A DNA stretch of 64,000 nucleotides from Rhodospirillaceae bacterium (GTDB lineage Bacteria > Pseudomonadota > Alphaproteobacteria > Rhodospirillales > JABHCV01): NCBI GenBank assembly GCA_018671895.1, contig JABHGV010000008.1:1-64000 (forward strand), read 5' to 3'. Position numbers and translations under genes: made by a program. A model generated the notes under the pieces. The model ran no database searches, was not told the DNA's origin, and saw only the letters and a program-made list of their open reading frames with translations. Shown one piece after another: positions 27,754 to 35,880 of the stretch; the first letter of the stretch is position 1; every line of letters begins with the position of its first letter.

Positions 27754-28448
27754 TGGACAACGAGGTTCCGCATATTCTGGTTATCGACGACGATGTACGG
27801 TTGCGTGATTTGTTGGTCCAGTTTCTGAGCGAGAATGGTTTTCGGGTGTCCGCGGCGTCTGATGCGGCCGATGCCCGGACCCGCATGGCCGGGTTGGTGT
27901 TTGACCTGTTGGTGCTTGATCTGATGATGCCCGGTGAAAGCGGCCTTGAATTTGCCGCGGACTTGCGACGTACCAACGCGGTGCCGATTTTGATGCTGAC
28001 CGCCATGGGCGAGGCCGAGAACCGTATCGAGGGGCTGGAAAAGGGTGCCGACGACTACTTGACTAAACCGTTCGAGCCCCGCGAGTTGCTGTTGCGCATC
28101 AACAATATTTTGAAACGGGTTCCGGTCACAGACGACCTGCCAGAGGAAATTCAATTGGGCGACGTGCTCTATAACACAGTCCGTTCAGAGCTGAGCCGCG
28201 AGGGCGAACCGATCCGTCTGACCGAGGTCGAGGCGGCTTTGCTGGGGGCGCTGGCCGGACGCCCCGGCGCGGTACTCAGCCGCGATGATTTGTGTGAAAT
28301 GACCGGGGGCACCGTGGGCAGTGGGGGCGGCGGGCGCGCCATCGACGTGCAGGTGACACGCCTCAGGCGCAAGATCGAAAACAATCCGAAGCTTCCCATT
28401 TACCTGCTGACCGTACGTGGCAAGGGCTACGTCTTGAGGCCAGACTGA
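27753..28448 (+). CDS. petR: OmpR-family response regulator, PetR-like
   Basis: A 231-residue regulator with a receiver domain (acidic cluster D12-D14, phospho-Asp 56 in LVLDLMMPGESG, Lys in YLTKPFEPRELLLRIN) and a C-terminal winged-helix domain. The wording of the receiver is very close to what I remember of R. capsulatus PetR. It is coupled at both ends: 1-bp overlap with petP and TGATG overlap with the kinase. Confidence 0.82.
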   Translation: MDNEVPHILVIDDDVRLRDLLVQFLSENGFRVSAASDAADARTRMAGLVFDLLVLDLMMPGESGLEFAADLRRTNAVPILMLTAMGEAENRIEGLEKGADDYLTKPFEPRELLLRINNILKRVPVTDDLPEEIQLGDVLYNTVRSELSREGEPIRLTEVEAALLGALAGRPGAVLSRDDLCEMTGGTVGSGGGGRAIDVQVTRLRRKIENNPKLPIYLLTVRGKGYVLRPD

Positions 28449-29752
28449 TGATCAAACGTTTCCTGCCCACCAGCCTGCTCGGCCGGTCGCTGATGATTAT
28501 CGTCATGCCGCTGATTCTGTTGCAGGTGATTGCCGGTCTGATTTTCTATGAAAGCCACTGGGACAAGGTGTCGCTCAGGCTGTCGCGCAACGTTGCCGGC
28601 GATATCGCCGGGGTGATCAACCTGATGCACATGTATCCGGGTGATATCAACCGCGCCAATATCGCCAATTTGGCGTCTGTCGACTTCGCCATGACGACGG
28701 AATTCCGCAATGGTGAGATCCTTAGCAAGACGGCTGCAAAACCGGCTGATGCCATGCAGGAAACCCTGTTCAAGGCCCTGCGCGAAGGGGTGCGGCTGCC
28801 GTTTCGGGTTGGCATGGACGACGATGGGCGCCATGTGGTGATCGACGTGCAATTGACCGACGGGGTGCTCAGGGTGGTCGTCAACCGCAAGCGGCTTTTC
28901 AGTTCGACGACCTATGTGTTCGTGATCTGGATGGTCGGCTCGTCGCTGATCCTGTTCGCCGTCGCCACCATCTTCATGCGCAATCAGGTCAAGCCAATCC
29001 GCCGTCTGGCCGAGGCTGCGGACGATTTTGGCAAGGGCCGCGATGCGCCTAATTTCAAACCGGAAGGGGCATCGGAAGTGCGCCGGGCGGCCGCCGCCTT
29101 CATCGCCATGCGCGAACGCATCGGTAGGCAAATCGAACAACGCACCGGCATGTTGTCGGGTGTTTCGCACGACCTGCGCACACCATTGACGCGGATGAAG
29201 CTGCAACTGGAAATGGCGTCGGCGGATTCCGGGCTTGAAAACATCAAGGACGACATATCGGAAATGGAGCACATGCTGGAAGAGTATCTGGCATTTGCCC
29301 GTGGCGAGGGCGGCGAGGAGGCGGTGCCGACGGACCTGGGCGGATTGCTCGATGACGTGGTCGGACGATCCCGGCGCAAGGGCGGGGTGATTGACCTGCA
29401 TGTAGAAAGCGATATCCGCATGCCGCTCAGGCCCAATGCGTTTCAGCGCGCGGTCACCAACCTGATTGAAAACGCGACGCGCTATGCCGACCACGTATCG
29501 GTCCGGGCCGGGCAGCGCGACGATGTGATCGAGATTACCATCGATGACGACGGCCCCGGCATCCCCGAAGCCCAGCGCGAGGATGTGTTCAAGCCGTTTT
29601 TCAGGATTGATCAGTCGCGCAATCTGGATACCGGCGGCGTCGGGTTGGGGATGTCCATCGCGCGTGATGTGGTGCGCGGCCACGGCGGCGATATCGAGCT
29701 GGCAGACGGCCCCGGTGGCGGTTTGCGGGCGCGTATCAGGCTGCCGGTCTGA
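28448..29752 (+). CDS. Sensor histidine kinase (EnvZ type)
   Basis: A 434-residue membrane kinase: membrane segments near residues 17-37 and 155-177, a short periplasmic sensor, HAMP, HisKA with phospho-His 241 in GVSHDLRTPLTRMK, and HATPase (NLIENATRYADHV, DDDGPGIPE, GGVGLGMSIARDVV). It is the cognate kinase of the PetR-like regulator by operon position. The signal sensed is unknown. Confidence 0.9.
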   Translation: MIKRFLPTSLLGRSLMIIVMPLILLQVIAGLIFYESHWDKVSLRLSRNVAGDIAGVINLMHMYPGDINRANIANLASVDFAMTTEFRNGEILSKTAAKPADAMQETLFKALREGVRLPFRVGMDDDGRHVVIDVQLTDGVLRVVVNRKRLFSSTTYVFVIWMVGSSLILFAVATIFMRNQVKPIRRLAEAADDFGKGRDAPNFKPEGASEVRRAAAAFIAMRERIGRQIEQRTGMLSGVSHDLRTPLTRMKLQLEMASADSGLENIKDDISEMEHMLEEYLAFARGEGGEEAVPTDLGGLLDDVVGRSRRKGGVIDLHVESDIRMPLRPNAFQRAVTNLIENATRYADHVSVRAGQRDDVIEITIDDDGPGIPEAQREDVFKPFFRIDQSRNLDTGGVGLGMSIARDVVRGHGGDIELADGPGGGLRARIRLPV

Positions 29753-30912
29753 TGGAGGTTATCGTCTGTACCGGCGAGGCGCAGGCCGATTGGGCGATTG
29801 TCCACATGAGCGACCTGCATCAGGGCTTCGTCAATATCGGCGTTGATGCCACCCATGTTCATCTGGTCGATGGCGATATGGATGGCTTTCGTCAAATGAT
29901 CGCGGCCAAACAAGCAGCCGGAGACAAATTCTTTATCGTCTCGCAAAACGGCGGGGCACCGGGAGACGGGGCAGCGAAATTCAATTTCGTCGGCGACCAT
30001 CCGCTCGACCATTATCAGACCATATCGGACCCATCTGAAAACGCCATTTACAGTTTCGTCGACCGTCGCCAGACGGACCTTGGCTGTTTGAGGTTGGACA
30101 ATCCGCCCAAGGCGATTTTCTGCCCGACCGGTGCACCAAAAGCCACCGCCGAGCCATTGGCCATGGCAGCGCGCGATATCGACATATTGTTTTCCGGCAG
30201 TATTTTCTTCGATCCCGACCGCGCCAGTTGGGGCACGCGCTTCGGCGACAATGATTTGCTGCGCGATATTTTTACCGACGCCGTCGATGCCTGCATCGAA
30301 GAATACGAAGACGCCTACCGGGCCATTGTGCGTGCGTGTGAAGCGCGTTCCGTCGATCCGCTGGAAATGGAATTCGATCTTCTGCGCTCGTTGTTCGGTC
30401 TGGTCGAGGGCTGCTGTCAGGCGCAACAGCGTCACCAGATCATCTCGTCGTTGCGCGATGTTAATGTCGTCGTCATGGGCGAGTTTCCCTCTAATGCGTT
30501 CGATGCCTCGGTCAATGTCGAACTGATCGGCTACAAATCCTTCACCGAGGCGCTGGAGATGATGGGGCGCTCCAAGGTGGCGCTGAATATCGTGCCAAAG
30601 TTTTCCGACGGCGCCCATGAGCGGATTTTCTATGGCATGGCGGCGGGTGCCGTAGTGCTGACGACGACCAGCGATTACGTCGCCGAGACCTTTACGGACA
30701 ATGAGAACATTTTATTCATCGAGCGCGGTGGAAAATTCGATGCCGCCGCCGTTGCCGATTTGTTGGCTGACACCAAGCGGCTCGACGAGATGACGGCAAG
30801 CGCGCGTGTCTTATTCGAGGCGGGTCATACTTGGGATGTTAGAGCGAAAGTGATCGTCGAGAAGATGGATTCCCGCCTGCGCGGGAATGACGAAGGAAAA
30901 ACGCGGGAGTGA
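29752..30912 (+). CDS. Glycosyltransferase-like protein coupled to the two-component operon
   Basis: A 386-residue protein with no signal peptide. Its C-terminal third (PKFSDGAHERIFYGMAAGAV, VVLTTTSDYVAETF, ENILFIERG) matches the CgeB-like GT-B glycosyltransferase domain (Glyco_trans_1_2). The first 200 residues are not recognised. The ATG overlaps the kinase stop (TGATG), so it is translated with a signalling operon, which is odd. The last 14 residues (MDSRLRGNDEGKTR) are encoded by a widespread REP-type repeat, so the native C-terminus is probably lost or extended. Confidence 0.65.
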   Translation: MEVIVCTGEAQADWAIVHMSDLHQGFVNIGVDATHVHLVDGDMDGFRQMIAAKQAAGDKFFIVSQNGGAPGDGAAKFNFVGDHPLDHYQTISDPSENAIYSFVDRRQTDLGCLRLDNPPKAIFCPTGAPKATAEPLAMAARDIDILFSGSIFFDPDRASWGTRFGDNDLLRDIFTDAVDACIEEYEDAYRAIVRACEARSVDPLEMEFDLLRSLFGLVEGCCQAQQRHQIISSLRDVNVVVMGEFPSNAFDASVNVELIGYKSFTEALEMMGRSKVALNIVPKFSDGAHERIFYGMAAGAVVLTTTSDYVAETFTDNENILFIERGGKFDAAAVADLLADTKRLDEMTASARVLFEAGHTWDVRAKVIVEKMDSRLRGNDEGKTRE

Positions 30913-30936
30913 CGGAGGAAAAACGCGGGAGTGACT
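30869..30936. repeat. REP-like hairpin and tandem repeat at the glycosyltransferase 3' end
   Basis: ATTCCCGC (30869-30876), CTGC, GCGGGAAT (30881-30888) is the common proteobacterial REP-type palindrome. Two tandem units of about 22 bp containing GGAAAAACGCGGGAGTGAC follow it. The stop codon of the upstream gene lies inside the repeat. Confidence 0.75.
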
Positions 30937-30947
30937 GAGGAGAATAT

Positions 30948-31029
30948 AACTCCTGTTGCCAATCTTGTTTTGACTTCCAGTGAACTAAAAAGCCAAGGGG
31001 CGAATAGCCCCGCCCGGCGCTTGAGGGGC
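30948..31029 (+). repeat. Intergenic repeat, copy B
   Basis: Has ACTCCTGTT, the module CTTGTTTTGACTTCCAG (30964-30980) and the 39-bp core at 30991-31029 (AGCCAAGGGGCGAATAGCC to TTGAGGGGC). Same order as copy C at 53733-53861. Confidence 0.8.
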
Positions 31030-31047
31030 AGCATAAATTTGCGCAAG

Positions 31048-31095
31048 AAAAAAGCCGCCCGAGGACTAGGGGGGGAAGGTGTCCTGCGGGCGGCT
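31048..31095 (-). terminator. Rho-independent terminator of the phasin gene
   Basis: Read on the minus strand: AGCCGCCCG, c, AGGAC, a C-rich loop, GTCCT, CGGGCGGCT, then TTTTTTC. A 14-bp interrupted stem with a T-tract, 46 bp after the phasin stop. A second perfect 8-bp hairpin (GTAAATCG at 31101-31108, CGATTTAC at 31120-31127) lies in between. Confidence 0.9.
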
Positions 31096-31140
31096 GGATC
31101 GTAAATCGTGGAGAAATCTCGATTTACTTGGTTTGTTTTC

Positions 31141-31617
31141 TTACTTCATCTTTTTGGCAAGGGCCTTGATCTCGTCCAGGCTCTCGGTCAGTCGGGCGTT
31201 GACGACTTCCGTCGCTTCGCTGTTCGACTTGGTGACCATGTCGGCCAGTTCCTGCATGTTGGCAAGGGCCTTGGTGAAGGCTGTCTGATACAGTTCGGCC
31301 TGTTTGGAGGCAGCGTCCTGGGCGGTTGCGGATTTGGAAATCACATCGAACGCCTTGGTCGCTTCGTTGAGGGAATCCTGAAGAATTTCAGCCTGACGTT
31401 CGGCGACCTGCTTCAGTCCTTCTGCTGCCGCTTTGTTGGCGGCGGTCAGGGCTTCGATGTTCTTGCGCTGACCAACGAACAGGGCGTCCATATCAAAGGA
31501 CGGAATCTTGTAGCCGGATGCCATTTTGGCGAACTCTTCAGCCATTTTGGCGGGGTCGAAATCGGCCATGAATTTGCTCGCATCGACGTTGAAAAACGGG
31601 TTGGTTTGCTTTGCCAT
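31141..31617 (-). CDS. Phasin family protein
   Basis: A 158-residue helical protein without signal peptide, rich in A, E, K and Q. It has FFNVDASKFMADFDPAKM, then the phasin core (QRKNIEALTAANKAAAEG, VAERQAEILQDSL, AELYQTAFTKAL). Phasins coat polyhydroxyalkanoate granules and control their size. No PHA synthase lies in the window. Two copies of a TGC-rich box lie upstream. Confidence 0.87.
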   Translation of the reverse strand: MAKQTNPFFNVDASKFMADFDPAKMAEEFAKMASGYKIPSFDMDALFVGQRKNIEALTAANKAAAEGLKQVAERQAEILQDSLNEATKAFDVISKSATAQDAASKQAELYQTAFTKALANMQELADMVTKSNSEATEVVNARLTESLDEIKALAKKMK

Positions 31618-31656
31618 TGTCTTGTACTCCTGAGTGAATTCTGTGTGTTCTGTTTA

Positions 31657-31733
31657 TGCTGCACTGCACAATAATGACAATATAGGCCCAGGAAACACAT
31701 TCGTCAAGGCTAATGTTGCACTGCACAATAAAT
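31657..31733 (-). promoter_or_regulatory. Two TGC-rich direct repeats upstream of the phasin gene
   Basis: TGCTGCACTGCACAATAATG (31657-31676) and TGTTGCACTGCACAATAAAT (31714-31733) agree at 17 of 20 positions and are 57 bp apart, 40 and 97 bp before the start codon. PhaR-type repressors of PHA genes are known to bind TGC-rich sites like these, so they are probable PhaR operators. Confidence 0.65.
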
Positions 31734-31795
31734 CATGCAGATTTTATTGAAATCCGCAGAAAACAAGGTGCTTCGAGGGGGTGTGGAGAGGCCGC

Positions 31796-32629
31796 TTAAC
31801 CGGCCAGTTCGCGCGACCGGGCGGTGGCGGCTGTGACGGCGCGTGTCATCAGGGCATCAAGACCGCCTTCGGCCATCAAAACATCCAGCGCGGCTGCCGT
31901 GGTGCCGCCGGGGCTGGTGACGTTTTGGCGCAGGGTTTCAGGGCTGTCGTCGGCGGCATCAAGCAATCCGCCTGACCCCGATACCGTGGCCCGGGCGAGT
32001 TCAGCGGCAAGGTCGGAGGGCAGTCCGGCCTCGACACCAGCCCGGGCCAGGCATTCGGTCAGCAAGAACACATAGGCCGGGCCACTGCCCGACACGGCGG
32101 TAACCGCATCCATCTGTGCTTCATCGTCAATGACTGCAACCTCGCCGACGGCCGATAACAACTCCCGACAGGCATTCATTTGTTGGTCGGTGACCGCGGA
32201 ATTGCCAACGCAGACGCTGATACCCCGGCCAACGGCGGCCGGTGTATTCGGCATGGCGCGGACTATCGATGGTCCCTCACCCGCCGCTTGATCCCCCAGC
32301 AAATTTTCGAAGAATCCAATGGTCTTGCCCGCCGCGATTGATAGAAACACCGTATCGGGGCCAGTAAAGCGGGAATAGGCGGGGACGACCTGATCCATGA
32401 CCTGTGGCTTGACGGCGAAGACGACGATATTGGCGGTGGCCTCTATAGCAAGCTCAGAAAGATCGGTGATGACGGTGACGCCAGCGGCGACCTTTGGTGT
32501 CGGGCCCGGTTCGATGATGGTCACAGTGTCAGGCGCGGTTCCGGATTCCAGCCAGCCGTCGAGCAGGGCCGAGCCCATTTTTCCGCATCCGACGAGCAGC
32601 AATTGAGGGTTAGAGTCCATTAATACCAT
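31796..32629 (-). CDS. proC: Pyrroline-5-carboxylate reductase
   Basis: A 277-residue enzyme for the last step of proline synthesis, using NAD(P)H. It has LLLVGCGKMGSALLDGWL, VFAVKPQVMDQV, the conserved RAMPNTPAAVGRG and the C-terminal signature SPGGTTAAALDVL. The start (ATG 32629, or ATG 32620) lies in a palindromic element: residues MDSNPQ come from its inverted-repeat end. proB and proA are 24 kb away. Confidence 0.95.
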   Translation of the reverse strand: MVLMDSNPQLLLVGCGKMGSALLDGWLESGTAPDTVTIIEPGPTPKVAAGVTVITDLSELAIEATANIVVFAVKPQVMDQVVPAYSRFTGPDTVFLSIAAGKTIGFFENLLGDQAAGEGPSIVRAMPNTPAAVGRGISVCVGNSAVTDQQMNACRELLSAVGEVAVIDDEAQMDAVTAVSGSGPAYVFLLTECLARAGVEAGLPSDLAAELARATVSGSGGLLDAADDSPETLRQNVTSPGGTTAAALDVLMAEGGLDALMTRAVTAATARSRELAG

Positions 32630-32872
32630 CCATTCCGCGTCAGCAGGTTTCGTCGTGGCGTAGGCGGTAAGGCGCAGGATACCCGACGGTTTTCAAGCCT
32701 TTCCAACACCCGCCACGGCGAAAACTGCGACGCCCTCCGGGTTTGACGGGGACGCTCCGCCTGCCACGGAGACAATGCTCGAATATGCTTTGGCATGTCC
32801 TTGTGCTTGTCTCCTTGCTTCCGAAACGTCCTCGTCAAACGGAATTGCATGAGATTAGTGGACTCTAACCCT
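32606..32872. repeat. Palindromic element 2 between proC and ybjN-like gene
   Basis: Ends AGGGTTAGAGTCCATTAAT (32606-32624) and ATTAGTGGACTCTAACCCT (32854-32872) are inverted repeats (18 of 19); weaker pairing continues inwards for about 30 bp (ATTCCG, GTTTCG). Length 267 bp, the same as the element at 37688. The right end is followed by AG, giving CCCTAG as at 37954. It fills the gap between the genes; internal frames are not credible. Confidence 0.72.
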
Positions 32873-32877
32873 AGACT

Positions 32878-33381
32878 TTACGCTTCGCCGACGGTGTCGA
32901 TCATCGCCGCGGCTATGGATTCGGTCGCCGACTTGCCGCCCCAGATGGCGTGCTGAAAGGCCGGATAAAAGCGTTCGCATTCCAGCAACGCGGTTTCCAC
33001 AACGTCTTCCATCTGGGCGATGTTTGGGCCCTTGGTGCCGCGAAACGGCAGGGAATGGCTGAACATGGGCAGTCCTTCGTCGTTCCAGATGCCGAAATGG
33101 CCGAGCCATAGTTTTTCGTTGATCAGGGCCAGCAGTTCATGGATTCGCTCGCGCCGGTTTTCGGGCACCCGCATATCAAACGCGCAGGTGAAATGCATCG
33201 CACCCGCGGCATCGTTCCAGGCGAAGAACATGCTGTAATCGCACCAGCGTCCAGGGGCCTGAACGGCCATTTCCTGTTCGCTGCGGCGGTCGAAAATCCA
33301 GTCGTTGTCGTCGACCAGCCGCTCGATGATATCAAGCGGGTGGTTGGTTGTCGTTTCCTGGGCGATGCTAATGCCGGTCAT
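32878..33381 (-). CDS. YbjN domain-containing protein
   Basis: A 167-residue cytoplasmic protein of the YbjN family, related in fold to type III secretion chaperones. Recognised by WCDYSMFFAWNDAAGAMHF, ALINEKLWLGHFGIWNDEG and PMFSHSLPF. It lies between ubiK and proC, the conserved order in alphaproteobacteria. Its biochemical role is not known. Confidence 0.85.
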   Translation of the reverse strand: MTGISIAQETTTNHPLDIIERLVDDNDWIFDRRSEQEMAVQAPGRWCDYSMFFAWNDAAGAMHFTCAFDMRVPENRRERIHELLALINEKLWLGHFGIWNDEGLPMFSHSLPFRGTKGPNIAQMEDVVETALLECERFYPAFQHAIWGGKSATESIAAAMIDTVGEA

Positions 33382-33590
33382 GAGCCTGTCTCCTCATGCG
33401 GTAATGCGAATCACAGCGATTCTTACCACTGGGCGGCCGGACGTCGGAAACCACGACATATGCTGCGTATCGCGACATATTGTAGAAATTCCCCTCCAAA
33501 CCACTAGGGGTAGCCTATCCAATTCGCGGACTCCGACGCAAGCGCCGTGTGCCTTGGTGGCATGATTGTTTGTGGATAAAAGGCTTGGAT

Positions 33591-33917
33591 TCAGGCCTTT
33601 TTCGCGCGTGGCTTGGCTTTCGCACCGGCCTTGCTTTTTGCCTTTTTGGCCGAAGATTTTGATTTTGCCTTGCCGCCGAGCTGTTTTTCCAGCGCCCGGA
33701 CGCGAATCTCGAGTTTTTCCTGCTCAGTGCGGGCCTTCGTTGCCACCGCCTTGACCGCTTCGAATTCATCGCGCGGCACCAGGTCTGCATCATCAAGCAG
33801 GCGTTGCATTTGCTGGCGGACCAGCGCCTGGGCGTCGTCTTTCAGTCCGGCCAGTGACGATGCGGCGCCACCGGCGACCTTGGCCAGGTCATCGAGAAGG
33901 CGATTGGATGTTTGCAT
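33591..33917 (-). CDS. Accessory factor UbiK family protein
   Basis: A 108-residue protein with an N-terminal helix and C-terminal coiled coil (BMFP family): MQTSNRLLDDLAKVAGGAA, REEF-like PRDEFEAVKAVA, LEIRVRALEKQL. It ends in a Lys/Ala-rich basic tail of about 28 residues. In E. coli UbiK helps the Ubi complex make ubiquinone. It is divergent from hldD and 209 bp before the YbjN gene; that gap holds no recognised feature. Confidence 0.82.
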   Translation of the reverse strand: MQTSNRLLDDLAKVAGGAASSLAGLKDDAQALVRQQMQRLLDDADLVPRDEFEAVKAVATKARTEQEKLEIRVRALEKQLGGKAKSKSSAKKAKSKAGAKAKPRAKKA

Positions 33918-34020
33918 GACTGGATCCCCATAAAGACTGAAGTGCTAAAAACTGACGTGTAAATGCCCGTAGCTGGCCGTCATTATGCGCTTAGGGCTTA
34001 TCGAAGGCAACCTGTGGTGC

Positions 34021-34049
34021 TTGCCCCGATGTTCCGGCGGCTTTATAAC
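34021..34049 (+). promoter_or_regulatory. Candidate promoter of hldD
   Basis: TTGCCC (34021-34026), a 17-bp spacer and TATAAC (34044-34049), ending 33 bp before the hldD start. A 12-bp perfect palindrome TTAAGGCCTTAA follows at 34051-34062 and could be an operator or start-site feature. Confidence 0.5.
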
Positions 34050-34082
34050 CTTAAGGCCTTAAGAAATAGCGGAAATAATCAC

Positions 34083-35069
34083 ATGTATGTTGTCACTGGC
34101 GGGGCCGGATTTATCGGCTCCAACATCGTCGCCGCCATCGAAGAGAGGGGCTTGGGCCCCGTCGTTATCAGCGATCGGCTGCGCGACGGCAATAAATGGC
34201 TGAATGTCGCCAAGCGCGCGCTGTCCGATCTGGTCGCTCCGGAAAAGTTGTTCGATTATCTGGGCGATAACGAATTCGGGATCAAGGGCATCATCCACAT
34301 GGGGGCGATATCGTCGACCACGGAAACCGATGTCGACCTGATTTTCGAAAACAATTTCCGGCTGACCCTGGATTTATGGAAATGGTGCACGGCCCATCAC
34401 GTGCCCTTCATCTATGCCTCGTCGGCGGCAACCTATGGCGATGGGTCGAACGGATTTGTCGATGATGGTGCGGGCGATGCCCTGTCGGGTCTGCGTCCAC
34501 TCAATCCCTATGGCTGGTCGAAGAATCTGTTTGATCGTCGGGTGGCGCGGGTGACCGCGAACGAAGAGCCGACCCCGCCGCAATGGGTCGGGCTGAAATT
34601 TTTCAACGTTTACGGTCCTAACGAATATCACAAGGGCTCGATGCAGAGCGTCGCATCGAAGGTGTTTCGCGATGTTGGCGAGGGAAAATCGGCCACTTTG
34701 TTTGAATCCCACCATCCCGATTACGAGCACGGCGGGCAACTGCGCGATTTCATCTGGGTCGGCGATTGCGTCGACGTGGTGTTGTGGATGATCGAAAACC
34801 CTGACGTGTCAGGCCTGTTCAACTGCGGCACCGGCAAGGCGCGGTCGTTCCTGGATGTGGTGACGTCTGTCTATGCCGCCATAGACAAGACCCCGGACGT
34901 CAATTTTGTTGAGACGCCGGTTGAAATCCGCGACAAGTATCAATATTTCACCGAAGCCGACATGAGCCGCCTGAAAGCGGTCGGTTACGACAAACCCTTT
35001 ACCTCGTTGGAAGATGGAATCGGTGCCTATGTTCGCGATTACCTCGCCGCCGACGATCCCTATCGCTAG
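34083..35069 (+). CDS. hldD: ADP-L-glycero-D-manno-heptose-6-epimerase
   Basis: A 328-residue extended-SDR epimerase making the heptose donor for the LPS inner core. It starts MYVVTGGAGFIGSN (Rossmann loop) and has HMGAISSTTETD, ASSAATYGDG, the catalytic YGWSKNLFD and FFNVYGPNEYHKGSMQSV. An upstream in-frame extension to 33963 is possible but lacks homology. lgt follows 11 bp later. Confidence 0.95.
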   Translation: MYVVTGGAGFIGSNIVAAIEERGLGPVVISDRLRDGNKWLNVAKRALSDLVAPEKLFDYLGDNEFGIKGIIHMGAISSTTETDVDLIFENNFRLTLDLWKWCTAHHVPFIYASSAATYGDGSNGFVDDGAGDALSGLRPLNPYGWSKNLFDRRVARVTANEEPTPPQWVGLKFFNVYGPNEYHKGSMQSVASKVFRDVGEGKSATLFESHHPDYEHGGQLRDFIWVGDCVDVVLWMIENPDVSGLFNCGTGKARSFLDVVTSVYAAIDKTPDVNFVETPVEIRDKYQYFTEADMSRLKAVGYDKPFTSLEDGIGAYVRDYLAADDPYR

Positions 35070-35080
35070 ATAAATTTTTC

Positions 35081-35878
35081 ATGAGCTTTTTGACAATTCC
35101 CTATCCCGTTATTGACCCGATCCTGCTTGAGGTCGGCCCGCTGGCCATTCGCTGGTATTCCCTGGCGTATATCGGCGGCTTGATGTTTGCCTGGTACTAC
35201 ATGGTCAAGCTGGCCAGCCGCGACCCCAATGGGGCGACCCGCGAAGACATTGACGATTTTATCGTCTGGGCGACGGTCGGTGTGATCATCGGCGGACGGC
35301 TGGGTTATGTGTTGTTCTATAATCCTGATTATTACATGGAAAATCCGTTGGCAGCGCTCAGATTGTGGGATGGCGGCATGTCGTTTCATGGCGGGGTTGT
35401 GGGCGTCGCTGCCGCGGGGGCAATTTTTACGAAGCGTCGATCGATCCCGATAGGACGCTTCGCCGATATTATTGCGTGTTCGGCCCCCATTGGCTTGTTG
35501 CTGGGGCGTTTGGCGAACTTTATCAACGGCGAACTGTATGGCCGGGTCACCGACGTTCAGTGGGCGATGGTGTTCCCGCGCGGTGGACCGGCGGCGCGCC
35601 ACCCAAGTCAGCTATACGAAGCGGCACTGGAAGGCCTGTTGCTGTTCGTGGTGTTGTATGCGCTGTCGCAAAAGGAAACCATCCGCAACCGTCCCGGATT
35701 CCTGACGGGAGTATTCCTGCTTGGATATTCAGCGGCCCGCGCTTTCGTCGAGCTGTTCCGCCAGCCGGACGCGCATCTGGGCGTACTTGCCGCCGGGCTG
35801 ACCATGGGGCAATGGCTGTCCATACCAATGCTGCTTGGCGGTTTGTATCTTGTCTTTCGTAAACACGGAAATGCCTGA
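35081..35878 (+). CDS. lgt: Prolipoprotein diacylglyceryl transferase
   Basis: A 265-residue inner-membrane enzyme with about seven membrane segments, adding diacylglycerol to the lipobox Cys of prolipoproteins. It shows WYSLAYIGGLMFAWYYM, GGRLGYVLFYN, WDGGMSFHGGVVG and the signature GRLANFINGELYGR. Its clients here would include the lipoproteins at 38027, 44630, 45316 and 46569. Confidence 0.97.
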   Translation: MSFLTIPYPVIDPILLEVGPLAIRWYSLAYIGGLMFAWYYMVKLASRDPNGATREDIDDFIVWATVGVIIGGRLGYVLFYNPDYYMENPLAALRLWDGGMSFHGGVVGVAAAGAIFTKRRSIPIGRFADIIACSAPIGLLLGRLANFINGELYGRVTDVQWAMVFPRGGPAARHPSQLYEAALEGLLLFVVLYALSQKETIRNRPGFLTGVFLLGYSAARAFVELFRQPDAHLGVLAAGLTMGQWLSIPMLLGGLYLVFRKHGNA

Positions 35879-35880
35879 CC

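Noticed and set aside
28427-29683. A 418-codon minus-strand frame opposite the histidine kinase
   Set aside because: Antisense shadow of a GC-rich gene; no domain, low-complexity His/Arg/Gln composition.
32620-32850. A 76-codon minus-strand frame before proC
   Set aside because: It lies inside palindromic element 2, with no homology or ribosome binding site.
33963-34082. N-terminal extension of hldD from ATG 33963
   Set aside because: The extra 40 residues have no homology and cover the likely promoter; ATG 34083 gives the normal start.
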